Assembly (NCBI GenBank): GCA_017938425.1
Contig: JAGBBQ010000011.1
Coordinates: 1 to 38,331, forward strand
Source of the DNA: Clostridia bacterium
GTDB taxonomy: Bacteria; Bacillota; Clostridia; Oscillospirales; CAG-272
Reading direction: 5' to 3'
DNA: 38,331 nt
The notes under the pieces: model-generated
Databases searched by the model: none
What the model was told of the DNA's origin: nothing
What the model saw: only the letters and a program-made list of their open reading frames with translations
Shown: piece after piece, positions 15,902-25,080 of the stretch
How positions within the stretch are numbered: the first letter of the stretch is position 1
Layout: each line of letters opens with the position of its first letter
Position numbers and translations under genes: made by a program

Positions 15902-17434
15902 GTGATCAAAAAAGAGACGCTTGAAAAATATAAAAACGCGCTGGTTTGGTTTTGCGGCAGCGGCTATTATCCGCCCTTCGTCTGCGCGCTCGTGCTTCTC
16001 GGCTATTATACGCGGCTCGAGCTTTTGTTCGGCGCGATCAACATCCTTCTCTTCTCGCTCTCGCTCTGGTTTATGGACAGCGCGAAGCACGCGCTGATCC
16101 TGGCGGGCACCTTTATCTATCAGATCGCACCCGGGCACTCCCCCGTCGTTCCGGGATATTCGGATTATTTCTTCACCGGCGTGCGCCCCTTTATCGTTGG
16201 CGCGTTGGGGATCGTGCTGGTCGTTTCCTTCGTCGCCTACGCGCGGCGCACCGGGGTCTATAAGACCTTTAATTTCAAGGACTGCGATCTTCTGAAGCCG
16301 ATGCTTCTCTTAGCCGCCGCCTTCCTTCTCAACGGCGTCGGCTCGGACGGCTACACCGTGAGTGAGCTTCTGCTCGGCACGGCGGAGGCGGGCTGCTATT
16401 TTGCCTTCTTCCTTCTCTTCTACTACGGCATCCGCAAAAAAGACCTGAAAGAGATCGACGGCTATTTCTGCTACTGCACCTTCTGGATCGCCGCGGTGAT
16501 CCTTCTCCAGCTCGTGATCCTTTATATCACGGGAGACGTTCTTCGCGAGGACGGCGCGATCGCCTTTACCTCGATCCGCCTCGGCTGGGGCGTTTCCACG
16601 GTCATCGGCGCGGCGATCGCGGTGCTGATCCCCGTGCTGCTCTACGGCGCGATGCGCCGCCCCTGCCCGATCCCGTACTTCGTTATGGCGTTCGCCGCCG
16701 TGATCGGCTGCTTTTTCAGTATGTCGCGTATGGCGCTCGGCGTGGGCACGCTCTTCTTCGGCGTGAGCCTTCTGATCGGCTGCTTCTGCGGAAAGAGAAA
16801 AACGCTCTTTCAGACCGTATCTCTGGTGATGATCCTTGCCGTGCTGATCGTGCTGATCGGCTATTTTGAAAATATTATGCGCCTTTTCGCCGTTTATTTC
16901 GAAAAGGGCTTTTCCTCGAGCGGCCGCCTGCCGATCTGGAAAAAATGCGTGGACGGCTTCTTTGACCATCCGATCTTCGGCGCGGGCTTCTTCGGCCTGA
17001 AGATCGGTGCGAGCATCTCGCACTTTGCGCACAACTCCATTATGCAGATGATCGGCTCCTGCGGCCTCTTCGGCATCGTTTCCTACCTGCTCTACCGCAT
17101 TGAGACCGTATTCCTCTATCTGAAGCGCCCCACGCTCTTCAAAACGATGATGGGGCTTTCCGCGGCGGCGCTCGTGGTCGCCTCTCTGTTAGACATCTTC
17201 CTCTTCTCCTTCATTATGATGCTCTATCACTCGGCGCTGCTGGCGCTGACCTGCATCCTGAACCGCGAGGAGGAGGCGGACGAAAGAGCGGGGAGGATCT
17301 CCGTATCCGCGCCCGTCTCTCTTGCGGCCGATGCATCCGCGCCCGCATCCGATGCCATCACGAAAAGCGCATCCGCGGCCGCTGCGCCTATGCAAGATGC
17401 AGCGCCCGACATAAAAGAATCCGAAAAGGAATAA
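15902..17434 (+). CDS. O-antigen ligase/polymerase-like membrane protein (Wzy_C type)
   Basis: A 510-residue protein with about ten or more membrane segments up to residue 450. The family signature is the periplasmic/extracellular loop with SSSGRLPIWKKCVDGFFDHP, GAGF, then HNSIMQMIGSCGLFG. This matches O-antigen ligase and polymerase (PF04932) proteins, which join or extend surface polysaccharides on lipid carriers at the outer face of the membrane. The last 60 residues are an Ala/Ser/Asp-rich tail, probably disordered and cytosolic. Translation starts at GTG with AAAGGAG 8 bases upstream. No glycosyltransferases or flippase are adjacent, so it is an orphan; its glycan is unknown. Confidence 0.8.
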   Translation: MIKKETLEKYKNALVWFCGSGYYPPFVCALVLLGYYTRLELLFGAINILLFSLSLWFMDSAKHALILAGTFIYQIAPGHSPVVPGYSDYFFTGVRPFIVGALGIVLVVSFVAYARRTGVYKTFNFKDCDLLKPMLLLAAAFLLNGVGSDGYTVSELLLGTAEAGCYFAFFLLFYYGIRKKDLKEIDGYFCYCTFWIAAVILLQLVILYITGDVLREDGAIAFTSIRLGWGVSTVIGAAIAVLIPVLLYGAMRRPCPIPYFVMAFAAVIGCFFSMSRMALGVGTLFFGVSLLIGCFCGKRKTLFQTVSLVMILAVLIVLIGYFENIMRLFAVYFEKGFSSSGRLPIWKKCVDGFFDHPIFGAGFFGLKIGASISHFAHNSIMQMIGSCGLFGIVSYLLYRIETVFLYLKRPTLFKTMMGLSAAALVVASLLDIFLFSFIMMLYHSALLALTCILNREEEADERAGRISVSAPVSLAADASAPASDAITKSASAAAAPMQDAAPDIKESEKE

Positions 17435-17437
17435 ACC

Positions 17438-17470
17438 AAGCACCCGCACCGAAAACGGGTGCTTTTATTT
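17438..17470 (+). terminator. Intrinsic terminator or attenuator before the GH20 gene
   Basis: AAGCACCCG (17438-17446) pairs with CGGGTGCTT (17456-17464), with the tail TTTTATTT. The next gene's ribosome site starts 10 bases later and no promoter fits between. Confidence 0.85.
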
Positions 17471-17489
17471 AGCAAGGAGTACCGTTTTT

Positions 17490-19283
17490 ATGAAACCCGA
17501 CGTCCTTCTTTTAAAAAACAGGATCTTATCTGCCTGCGGCTACGGTGGCGCGCTTTCGCTCCGTGCCTATCCTTACGAATGCCTGCGCGTGGACGGCGAG
17601 GGCACCGAGGTCGCCATCGGCTATGCAAGCACGACCGATCTTGCGCGCGGTATCGCGCTTTCGGTGATGCATATCCGCCGCGGCGAACAGAGCTTTCACA
17701 TCCGCGAAAAGCGCCGCATCGAAAAAAACGGCGTGATGCTTGACTGCTCCTACGAGGGTATGCCGACCGTAAAAACGCTCAAGCTCTATATTGACTATAT
17801 GGCGGCGATGGGGCTCAACCGCCTGATGCTCTACACGGAGGATACCTACGAGGTAAAGGAGCACCCCGAGATGGGCTATCAGCGCGGCCGTTATACACAG
17901 GCGGAGCTTCGGGAGATCGACACCTATGCCGCCGAGATGGGCGTAGAGCTCGTCGGCTGCATCCAAACGCTCTCGCACCTCTCAAGGCTCCTGCAATGGG
18001 ACGCCTTCGCCGATATCGCAAACGACAGCGCCACCCTGCTCTGCGATGAGGAGAGGACCTACGAATTTATCGAGAACTGCATCCGAGCGATCTCGGAGAG
18101 CATCCGCTCACGCACGATCCATATCGGTCTTGACGAGGCCTTCGACGTTGCCGGCGGCCGTTACAAAAAAATTCACGGCGCGAGTGACGGGCTCTCCGTC
18201 TATACCCGACACGTGCGCCGCGTCTACGCTATCTGCAAAAAATACGGCCTCTCTCCGATGATGTGGTCGGACTGCTTCTTCCGCTATTCGATGAAGGAGC
18301 CCTCCTACGGCATCCAGTATTCGGCAAACGAGCCGATCCCCGAGGCGATCCTTGCCGCCGTGCCGCGCGATCTCGGTATGGTGTATTGGGAATACGAGGA
18401 GCAGAGCGAGGCGGTCTACGATGCGATCATCAAGGCACACGCGCCGCTTGGCGGCGCGGTCACGGTGGCGACCGCGGCGTGGACCTGGGACGGCCAGCTT
18501 CCGTATATTGATTACACCTTCAAAACGCAGGTGCCCGCCTTGGAGGCGGCACTGAAAAACGGCATTCGCTCGGTGCTTTGCACGGTATGGCAATGCGGCG
18601 GCCACGCAGGGGATTATTTCTTCACCCTCCCCTCGCTTGCGCTCTACGGCCAATACGCCTACGAGGGCGCGGATACACGCGAGGCGGCGGTGGCAGAGCT
18701 GCTGGAAAGCACCGCCTCGCTTTCGCTCTCTGCCCTGCGCCTTTGCGATATCTACCACGATCCGCGCCGCTTCGTCTTTCACGGCGGCGAGAAGTATCTG
18801 ACGGCACCCCTCTTAGTCAACACGCTTTGCTCCACCGAAAACCCCGCAGAGGCATATCTCGGGGCGGCAGAAAAAATGCGCAGCTACAAAAGCGAGCGCT
18901 TCGGCATGCTCTACTCCTTTGCCGCCGACCTTCTGGAGCTCACGGGGCTGAAATGCGAGCTGCTGAACACCCTCGCGCCCGCCTATAAGGCAGGTGACAG
19001 ACAAGCCCTTCGGATATGCACCGAGGAGAAGCTGACGCGCGTGCTCGCGCTCCTTCTATCTCTGCGTGAGCAGAGGCAAAAGCGATGGCTCGAGGTGCAG
19101 AAGCCCTACGGCTTCTTCGCCATTAACCAGAACTACGGCAGAGCGATCGCAGAGATGGAATACACCCTTTACCGCCTGCGCTCCTACCTCTCGGGCGAGG
19201 TGGATTTTCTCGAGGAGCTCGAGGCCGAGATCCTACCCTTGCAGTACGCAGACGATAAAAAATCCAACTACGATCATATTTAA
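17490..19283 (+). CDS. Cytosolic GH20 beta-N-acetylhexosaminidase (GH20C-like)
   Basis: A 597-residue glycoside hydrolase, family 20. The catalytic Asp-Glu pair is Asp215-Glu216 in HIGLDEA, and the barrel shows MLYTEDTYEV, CIQTLSHL and PMMWSD. These segments closely resemble the pneumococcal GH20C type, an exo-enzyme releasing GlcNAc/GalNAc from short glycans. There is no signal peptide, so it acts on imported oligosaccharides, for example from mucin, chitin or cell wall. Residues 1-85 form a small N-terminal domain; 400-597 are mainly helical. AAGGAG lies 10 bases before the ATG. It follows the terminator of the preceding gene with no visible promoter, so expression may depend on read-through. 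Confidence 0.92.
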   Translation: MKPDVLLLKNRILSACGYGGALSLRAYPYECLRVDGEGTEVAIGYASTTDLARGIALSVMHIRRGEQSFHIREKRRIEKNGVMLDCSYEGMPTVKTLKLYIDYMAAMGLNRLMLYTEDTYEVKEHPEMGYQRGRYTQAELREIDTYAAEMGVELVGCIQTLSHLSRLLQWDAFADIANDSATLLCDEERTYEFIENCIRAISESIRSRTIHIGLDEAFDVAGGRYKKIHGASDGLSVYTRHVRRVYAICKKYGLSPMMWSDCFFRYSMKEPSYGIQYSANEPIPEAILAAVPRDLGMVYWEYEEQSEAVYDAIIKAHAPLGGAVTVATAAWTWDGQLPYIDYTFKTQVPALEAALKNGIRSVLCTVWQCGGHAGDYFFTLPSLALYGQYAYEGADTREAAVAELLESTASLSLSALRLCDIYHDPRRFVFHGGEKYLTAPLLVNTLCSTENPAEAYLGAAEKMRSYKSERFGMLYSFAADLLELTGLKCELLNTLAPAYKAGDRQALRICTEEKLTRVLALLLSLREQRQKRWLEVQKPYGFFAINQNYGRAIAEMEYTLYRLRSYLSGEVDFLEELEAEILPLQYADDKKSNYDHI

Positions 19284-19293
19284 ACACCGTTTT

Positions 19294-19311
19294 TGCAAAT
19301 AATTATTTGCA
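19294..19311. repeat. 18-bp perfect palindrome
   Basis: TGCAAATAATTATTTGCA is fully self-complementary with no spacer. It lies between the GH20 stop and the terminator. It could be a protein-binding site; no gene starts here. Confidence 0.7.
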
Positions 19312-19324
19312 TTATGTAAAAAGC

Positions 19325-19372
19325 AAAGAGCAGATACGCAAGAAAGCCATCTTTTGTATCTGCTCTTTTTTG
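19325..19372. terminator. Bidirectional terminator
   Basis: AAAGAGCAGATAC (19325-19337) pairs with GTATCTGCTCTTT (19356-19368), followed by TTTT. It is shared by the convergent GH20 and PHP genes. Confidence 0.92.
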
Positions 19373-19388
19373 TTGGTTCTGTCTAACC

Positions 19389-20393
19389 TTAAGCGAGGAT
19401 CTCGCCGACGAAATACGCCTGCGTATCCGCGCGGCGACCCCTTGCATCCTCCACGAAGATACGGAAATATCCGTCGTCTTCACGGAGCTCGAACTCTGCC
19501 GAGCAGAGGGGCTCGCCTTCCTTTTTAAGGACGGCGGCGTGCCGCCTGCCCTCGGTGGTCATACCGATCATCGCGGCGTCGGAGCACTCGATATGCACCC
19601 TGCCGTCCTCCACCCACAGAGAGTGGATCAGCGGTCCGCGCGAGGCATAGAAGCGCCCCGAAAGAAGGCCGTCGATGATATTCTCATAGGTCAGGGAGGG
19701 TGCGTTGACCATCACGAACGCGCCAAGGCTCCCCTCTTCCCTGTGATTATCGTCACCCACGGTGAGGAGGATGCGCTTTCCGTCGCGCAGAAAATCGTCG
19801 TGCACGCCTATATCGTACTCGTAGATGCCCTCGGTATGGCAGGCGTGGTTATAGACCTCGACCGCCCAGAGCCCCTCGTACTGCGAATACTGCTTATAAT
19901 TCTCCAGCGACCAGCGCGGATGGTTATAGGCGACGAAGAAGCCCCTCTCGTTCGCGATACGGATAAAATCGTTGATCCCCTCGCCCGAATATACTCTTTT
20001 ATAGCCGAGATCGTACTTCTTCAGCTGTTCGCGGCGCGCGCCCTTCGAATACTTATCGTATACGGGGCTGTAGCAGACCTGCTCCGTATTGTCCTGCCGC
20101 TTTGCATAGAGATTCAGGTGGCAGACCTTCATCCTCTGATTGACGAGGGTGGACTGCTCGGGATGCTCCTTGATGGCGCATTCCATGCTCGTGATGGTGA
20201 TGAAATCCGCATCGTCAAGATATGCGTGCGCATTCAGATGATCGTGATCGGTGATCGCAAGGAAGCTGTAGCCGTTCGCCTTATAAAGCGCCTTCAGCTC
20301 CTCGGGGGTCTGCTTGCCGTCGGAGCAGGTGCTGTGGCAATGCATATTGCCCTTGTAGTACCCGACCGCGGCATTCAAAAGTATCTTTTTCAT
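19389..20393 (-). CDS. PHP-domain phosphoesterase
   Basis: A 334-residue protein of the PHP (polymerase and histidinol phosphatase) metal-dependent hydrolase superfamily. Metal-binding motifs in order: HCHSTCSDG (near residue 18), TDHDH (near 49), NHPRW (mid-protein) and GDDNH (near 217). The last 70 residues look like a separate small beta domain. There is no signal peptide. The substrate is unknown; a phosphoester or nucleotide is likely from the family. The start lacks a clear ribosome site (only A/G-rich sequence), so translation may depend on the lipoprotein gene ending 29 bases upstream. It is last in the surface-protein operon. A second PHP protein lies at 33194-34927. Confidence 0.85.
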   Translation of the reverse strand: MKKILLNAAVGYYKGNMHCHSTCSDGKQTPEELKALYKANGYSFLAITDHDHLNAHAYLDDADFITITSMECAIKEHPEQSTLVNQRMKVCHLNLYAKRQDNTEQVCYSPVYDKYSKGARREQLKKYDLGYKRVYSGEGINDFIRIANERGFFVAYNHPRWSLENYKQYSQYEGLWAVEVYNHACHTEGIYEYDIGVHDDFLRDGKRILLTVGDDNHREEGSLGAFVMVNAPSLTYENIIDGLLSGRFYASRGPLIHSLWVEDGRVHIECSDAAMIGMTTEGRRHAAVLKKEGEPLCSAEFELREDDGYFRIFVEDARGRRADTQAYFVGEILA

Positions 20394-20422
20394 TTGATTT
20401 TTTACTGTTTTCTCTTTTTTTG

Positions 20423-21136
20423 TTATCTGGAAATTTCGGAAAAATCCGAATCGGTGCTGCCGGGCTCATCCAGCTCGTCGCCCATCGGCACGCCGCAATA
20501 GTCGCACCTCTTGTCCTTATTGCCGTCCTCGTGATGGTTGTTGGGCGGCAACACGCAGGGCACGGCCTCGGCGCACCAGTCGCACCTCAGATCGTGGTTT
20601 TCGTCCTTATGCGTGCAGGCAACCGCCGCGCCGCAATAATCGCACTTTCGGTCGTGGTTATCGTCCTTATGATCGGTGCAGGGGATCTCTCTGCCGCAGG
20701 TGTCGCATTTCTGGTCGCGGTTTCCGTCCGTGTGTGCGGGGCAGGCAAGCGCCGTACGGCAAACGTCGCAGACAATGTCCTTGTTCTCATCGGTGTGCGC
20801 GATGCAGAGCCCGTCCGCTTTGCAGACGTCGCAGAGCAGGTCCTTGTCCTCGTCCTTATGCACGGTGCAGACCCCGCAATAGTCGCAAAGCAGATCGCCG
20901 TTTTCATCCCCGTGCGAAAGGCAGGCGACCTTCGCCTTGCACCAGTCGCAAACGAAGTTATGATCCGCGTCCGCATGCTCGGTGCAGGGCACCGCCTGCT
21001 TGCAGACGTCGCACTTCTGATCGTGATCGGCGTCCTTATGCGCGGTGCAGGCCGGCGTGGGCGCGCAGGCAGCCAGCATAGCGGCTGCCATCAGCGCGAT
21101 CAGAAGAAGCGAGATGATTCTCGTATATTTTTTCAT
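20423..21136 (-). CDS. Lipoprotein with nine Cys/His/Asp metal-binding repeats
   Basis: A 237-residue secreted lipoprotein. The signal peptide ends in the lipobox LAAC, with Cys24 as the lipidated residue. The rest is almost entirely nine repeats of about 21 residues on the pattern CxxH-x-D-x-[ND]-x-D-xxC-D-x-C. Each has a Cys-His-Cys-Cys set that could hold zinc, and a D-x-D/N-x-D loop like a calcium site. The final repeat is followed by an acidic tail. I start at 21136 because AAAGGAG then has 7-base spacing; an ATG two codons upstream sits too close and overlaps the previous stop (ATGA). It is the middle gene of an operon with the large surface protein, probably its partner at the cell surface. 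Confidence 0.85.
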   Translation of the reverse strand: MKKYTRIISLLLIALMAAAMLAACAPTPACTAHKDADHDQKCDVCKQAVPCTEHADADHNFVCDWCKAKVACLSHGDENGDLLCDYCGVCTVHKDEDKDLLCDVCKADGLCIAHTDENKDIVCDVCRTALACPAHTDGNRDQKCDTCGREIPCTDHKDDNHDRKCDYCGAAVACTHKDENHDLRCDWCAEAVPCVLPPNNHHEDGNKDKRCDYCGVPMGDELDEPGSTDSDFSEISR

Positions 21137-21138
21137 TT

Positions 21139-24100
21139 TCATTCTCCTTTCGATGCATACCACTGCTGCGCGTAATATGCGACCGTATACATCGCATCCG
21201 CGAACGGGCGCACCGCCGCGGCTACCTCGGCTCTGTACGCGCCGAGCGAATAGGTATAGCTCTCGGAGCCGACCGTGAGCGTGATCTCGCCCGCGAGCGA
21301 ATACAGAGGCAGATCGGCAAAGACCGCCGTGCCGCCTTCCAGCGTTGCCACTCTTCTCTCTCCGTCCGCCGTTTCGAGAACGACCGTCTTACCCGCCGTA
21401 CCGCTCACCTTAAGAACGACGCCGCTGTTGTATTCAAAGCTCGCGCCGCTCAGAGCGCCGCCGAAGGAGGGAGCCTCCTCCGCCTTGGGCGCGTGGCTCA
21501 CGTAGCCCTGCGGTGCCGCCACGGGAAGTGTCTCGCCCGCAGCCACCTCTGCGAAGTCCACAAGCGCGTAGAGAAGCTTCTTTTCCTCCGCACTGACGCT
21601 CTGGCTCTCCAGCAGGCCGTTGATGTAATTCAGAAGGTTCAGCATCACCCTCTCACTTCTCGATGCCGTCTTGACCGTCAGCTCCAGGCTGCCGGCGAGC
21701 ATCGCGGGGGTGATCGGTGTCTGCACGATATAGTAGCCGCCCTTATAATCCAGCGCGGTACCGATCGCGACCGTCTTACCGCCGACCGTGATCTCGGTGA
21801 TCGGAGAATCCATCGGGATCCAGAGATTGAGCTTCGGCTGCGCGACGAGGGAAAGGTTGACACGCATCGCACCGGGCGCCAGGCTCACGCAGGCCGCCGT
21901 CAGACGGTTGTTGCTTGCCTCCACCAGGCGTCTGCCGTAGGTAAATACGAAAATGCCGTCCACCACGAAGTCGGGCTGGCAGGCCATCGAGCCGCGGATC
22001 CAGGTCTCCTCGATCGTCTCGACACCCGATGCGCCGCCAAGGAAGGACACCTTCGCGGTATCGTCGGGCCTTGCATACGCCCATACGGGAAGATATACGA
22101 GCTTGCCGTCCTTATAGAACTGCGCGCTGCTGCGCACGAGCGCCTGACCGGCGGGAACGTCTATGCCGTAGAACTTGGCAAGCATCTCCATCGTGGAGAA
22201 GCCGGTGGTGCCAAAGGTGATCTGCACACCGCCGATCTCGGGATTCTTCTCCGCCTCCACGCCGAAGAAGGAGCAGTTGCCGAAGTTCACGACCTGCTCT
22301 GCCGTCGCGGTGTTCACGGGCACGCCCTCGCTGTTAAAGCAACCGAACGCACGCGCGCTTACGCCCTCGCCCGCATAGAAGGAGCAGGAGCCGATGGCGG
22401 CGGACGCCGCCACGTGGCTTTGCGTTCCGATCGCTACGGGGATCGCGCCTGCCGTTTCGGGCGCAAAGACGATCTTTGCATACTCAAGCACCGCCGCATT
22501 TGAAAGGAGGAAGGCGGCGCCGTTGCCCTTATAAATGAAGGTGCAGTTCTTCGCGCGGAGCTCGGCGACGTCCGTCGCGCCCTGCGCCATGGGGTAGCCA
22601 AGGAAGAAGCTTCCCTTGGAGATATAGGTGATATTCGCGCCGGAATAGGTCTCGCCGTTCTTCGTCGTGTAATCGCCGAGCGTAAGCTTACCGGATCTGC
22701 CGACGTGTGCCAGCGAGAAGATCGGGTAGTCCGACAGATTCTCGTACACCGCGCCGGGACGGGAGGAATACAGAGAGAACTCCATCTTATCACCGATGCG
22801 ATGCACCGCGCCGGTGACGGTCGCATTCTCGGCGACCGTGATGCAATAGCCGTTCATATCGAGGGTGAGATTGCCCTTGGTGCCGAAGTCAACGTTCTGC
22901 GAAAGAACGATATCCGTCAGCAGCGTGATCGAGCCCTCGGAAAGGCTGCCGAACTTCTGCGCAAAGCCTCTGCCCGTCTCCTCGGGGGTATTTCCGACGA
23001 GGCCGTAGCCCTCGGAGCCGTTTGACATCGTGTAAATAAACGCAAAGGGAACTCTCTTGTTGTAGAACACGCCCTTCGCCACGTAGGTCTGCCCTGCCAT
23101 AAGCACCTCGGGCAGGCCGAGATACTCGCCCTCGGTCTCTACGTAGCGCTCGGTCGCGGTGATGACCGTCTTGTCCTGCACGAAGGGGGTCGCGCCGCTC
23201 TCCCAATAGGTAGAGTGCGTCTTGTTATCCTCCACGTGCTGCACGCAGGCGACCTCGCTCGCGGGGCGGATCGCGCAGATCGCTGCCACCGTGAAGGGAT
23301 TGCCGAGATCGTCGATCAGCGTTCTCGTCTTGGTCGGCGCCTTCAGATAAGAGATATAAGCAGGCGCGTCAATCGTGCCGAAGTTCTCGTCCGTGCCGAC
23401 GGAGAAGGCCGTCTCGCCCGTAAACGAGCAGAAGAGATACGCGCCGTACTGCTTGACGGGAATGCCGTAGAACTCGCAGTCCACGAAGCGAAGCGGATAC
23501 TTCACCGCCTGTTCGACCACAGCGGTCTCCTTGCCGTTGTTATCACGCAGCTGCAGCTCGTTGAAGAGCTTGGTGCCCTGCTGATTTACGTGGAAGGAGC
23601 AGTTTACGAATTTCGGATTCGAGCTGTGGCTCTGCGACTCGTTCTTCCAGCCCGACATACGCCCGCCCTCAAAGAGGATCACGGCGCCCGACTGATCCGC
23701 AAGATAAAACTCGCAGTTCTTTATCTCATGCAAGCGGTGAGAGACCGTGATAAACTCGGGGTTCGGACCCGCCTGGTAATAACGGCCGCCCCAGAGGTAT
23801 ACGCCGCCGCCGTAGTTGACGTGCGCCACTCTCTTGCCGTAGACCGAAAGGTTCTGACCGTATCTGACGGTATCGCCGTCCGGCTCGCCGACGTAGACCG
23901 TGCTGTCGTCATCCGAATAGAACACGGCCTCGGACTTCGTGCCCGAGAATACGCCGCCGGGAACGGAGGAATAGAACCACAGACGCATGCTGTAGGGCGT
24001 GCAGGCCATCGAGCCGAAGTGGAAGGACTCGGAGGAACCGATCTCCAGCGTCTGTCCGTTCAGATCGAAATAAACGCTCGCGCTCGTGCCCACGCACTTG

Positions 24101-24810
24101 GGATTGCCGTCCTGATCGTAGGTTCCGCGGAAGGTACGGTCCTGGCACATTACCATCGCCGTGCCCGACTCGTTGGGAAGCTCCCAATCCTTGGAGGCGG
24201 CGCCCCATCTCGGGTCGAACTTCGCGGGAGAAAAATCCTCGTAAAGCTTGATCCTGAATACGTTGTCGATTTGGCGAAGGAAACGGTAGCGCGGCTCGCC
24301 GAACTCTTTGACGAACTCCTCGCCGCCGGTGTTGGAGCGGCTGAGATAGGTGATCAGGCTCTCCTGATCGTAGCCGTAGATCAGAAACTCGCCGCGCATT
24401 TTTTCGGGCACGGTCTCGTCCACGATGCTCTCGTGAACGGTGTACCACACCTTCTCGGTGCCGAAGGTACCGACGATGTCTGCCACCACGGTCTTGCCGA
24501 GCATCTGTTCGGTCACCGTCATACCGCCGAGAGCCTTACCGTCCAGCGTAAAGCTCCAATCGGCGCCCTCGCTGACGGTGTAAACGTAAGCGTCGCCGCT
24601 TTCGTTGCGTCTTGCAAAATCCTTGGGAACGGGGATCGGAACGATCGTCTCGCCGAGAGCGAAGGTCTCTTCCGTGCCGTCCGCATACGCGACCGTCACG
24701 CTGTCTGCCGCGGGGGTGCCCTGTGCGGTCGCAAGAAGCACCGTCACGAGCGAGGCAAGCAGAAGACAGAGCGTGAAGAGAAGTGCGATGCGCGTCTTTC
24801 TGTTTTTCAT
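21139..24810 (-). CDS. Large exported surface protein with duplicated beta-rich modules
   Basis: A 1,223-residue exported protein of unknown function. It has an N-terminal signal peptide (KNRKTR, then a hydrophobic stretch ending near ATA-QG). Two similar halves follow, each with a DLNGQTLEIG / DMNGYCITVA strand, a long stretch of NCEF/NCSF/NCTF-type repeats such as 'KNCEFYLADQSGA', and RLWFYSSVPG / EFSLYSSRPG segments. This pattern suggests two right-handed beta-helix or pectate-lyase-like modules. The C-terminus (last 230 residues) has a helical part and an Ig-like strand region. No LPxTG, S-layer or dockerin motif is visible. I start at 24810 where AAGGAG is 7 bases upstream. Its stop overlaps the next gene region (ATGA). 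Confidence 0.8.
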   Translation of the reverse strand: MKNRKTRIALLFTLCLLLASLVTVLLATAQGTPAADSVTVAYADGTEETFALGETIVPIPVPKDFARRNESGDAYVYTVSEGADWSFTLDGKALGGMTVTEQMLGKTVVADIVGTFGTEKVWYTVHESIVDETVPEKMRGEFLIYGYDQESLITYLSRSNTGGEEFVKEFGEPRYRFLRQIDNVFRIKLYEDFSPAKFDPRWGAASKDWELPNESGTAMVMCQDRTFRGTYDQDGNPKCVGTSASVYFDLNGQTLEIGSSESFHFGSMACTPYSMRLWFYSSVPGGVFSGTKSEAVFYSDDDSTVYVGEPDGDTVRYGQNLSVYGKRVAHVNYGGGVYLWGGRYYQAGPNPEFITVSHRLHEIKNCEFYLADQSGAVILFEGGRMSGWKNESQSHSSNPKFVNCSFHVNQQGTKLFNELQLRDNNGKETAVVEQAVKYPLRFVDCEFYGIPVKQYGAYLFCSFTGETAFSVGTDENFGTIDAPAYISYLKAPTKTRTLIDDLGNPFTVAAICAIRPASEVACVQHVEDNKTHSTYWESGATPFVQDKTVITATERYVETEGEYLGLPEVLMAGQTYVAKGVFYNKRVPFAFIYTMSNGSEGYGLVGNTPEETGRGFAQKFGSLSEGSITLLTDIVLSQNVDFGTKGNLTLDMNGYCITVAENATVTGAVHRIGDKMEFSLYSSRPGAVYENLSDYPIFSLAHVGRSGKLTLGDYTTKNGETYSGANITYISKGSFFLGYPMAQGATDVAELRAKNCTFIYKGNGAAFLLSNAAVLEYAKIVFAPETAGAIPVAIGTQSHVAASAAIGSCSFYAGEGVSARAFGCFNSEGVPVNTATAEQVVNFGNCSFFGVEAEKNPEIGGVQITFGTTGFSTMEMLAKFYGIDVPAGQALVRSSAQFYKDGKLVYLPVWAYARPDDTAKVSFLGGASGVETIEETWIRGSMACQPDFVVDGIFVFTYGRRLVEASNNRLTAACVSLAPGAMRVNLSLVAQPKLNLWIPMDSPITEITVGGKTVAIGTALDYKGGYYIVQTPITPAMLAGSLELTVKTASRSERVMLNLLNYINGLLESQSVSAEEKKLLYALVDFAEVAAGETLPVAAPQGYVSHAPKAEEAPSFGGALSGASFEYNSGVVLKVSGTAGKTVVLETADGERRVATLEGGTAVFADLPLYSLAGEITLTVGSESYTYSLGAYRAEVAAAVRPFADAMYTVAYYAQQWYASKGE

Positions 24811-24863
24811 TTTTTTCTCCTTATAATTATATTTTTTTCTGTTAAATAATAGTGACATATTAT

Positions 24864-24893
24864 ATTATATCACGCGCAGTGCGGCGGTTGCAA
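24864..24893 (-). promoter_or_regulatory. Promoter of the surface-protein operon
   Basis: TTGCAA (24888-24893), 18-bp spacer, TATAAT (24864-24869) with TGA before the -10, on the minus strand. It diverges from guaB. Confidence 0.75.
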
Positions 24894-25010
24894 TATTCAA
24901 AACGCCGAATTTTAAAATGCAAAATTGGTTCTATTCACCAAAGCGATTGCGCGCGGGCGAATAATTTTTATTTTTTGTGTCCGAAAGCACCCCAAACCTT
25001 GTTTTTTCTC

Positions 25011-25040
25011 TTGACAAAAGGCGCACGCGTGTGATAAAAT
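25011..25040 (+). promoter_or_regulatory. guaB-asnA promoter
   Basis: TTGACA (25011-25016), 18-bp spacer, TAAAAT (25035-25040) with TGA before the -10. The leader is only about 35 bases, too short for a riboswitch. Confidence 0.8.
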
Positions 25041-25080
25041 GGAGAGTAATAAAAATATATTATGAATAGGAGAGAGCACA

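Noticed and set aside
24894..25080. Purine riboswitch before guaB
   Set aside because: The promoter is only about 45 bp from the start codon, so the leader is too short for an aptamer.
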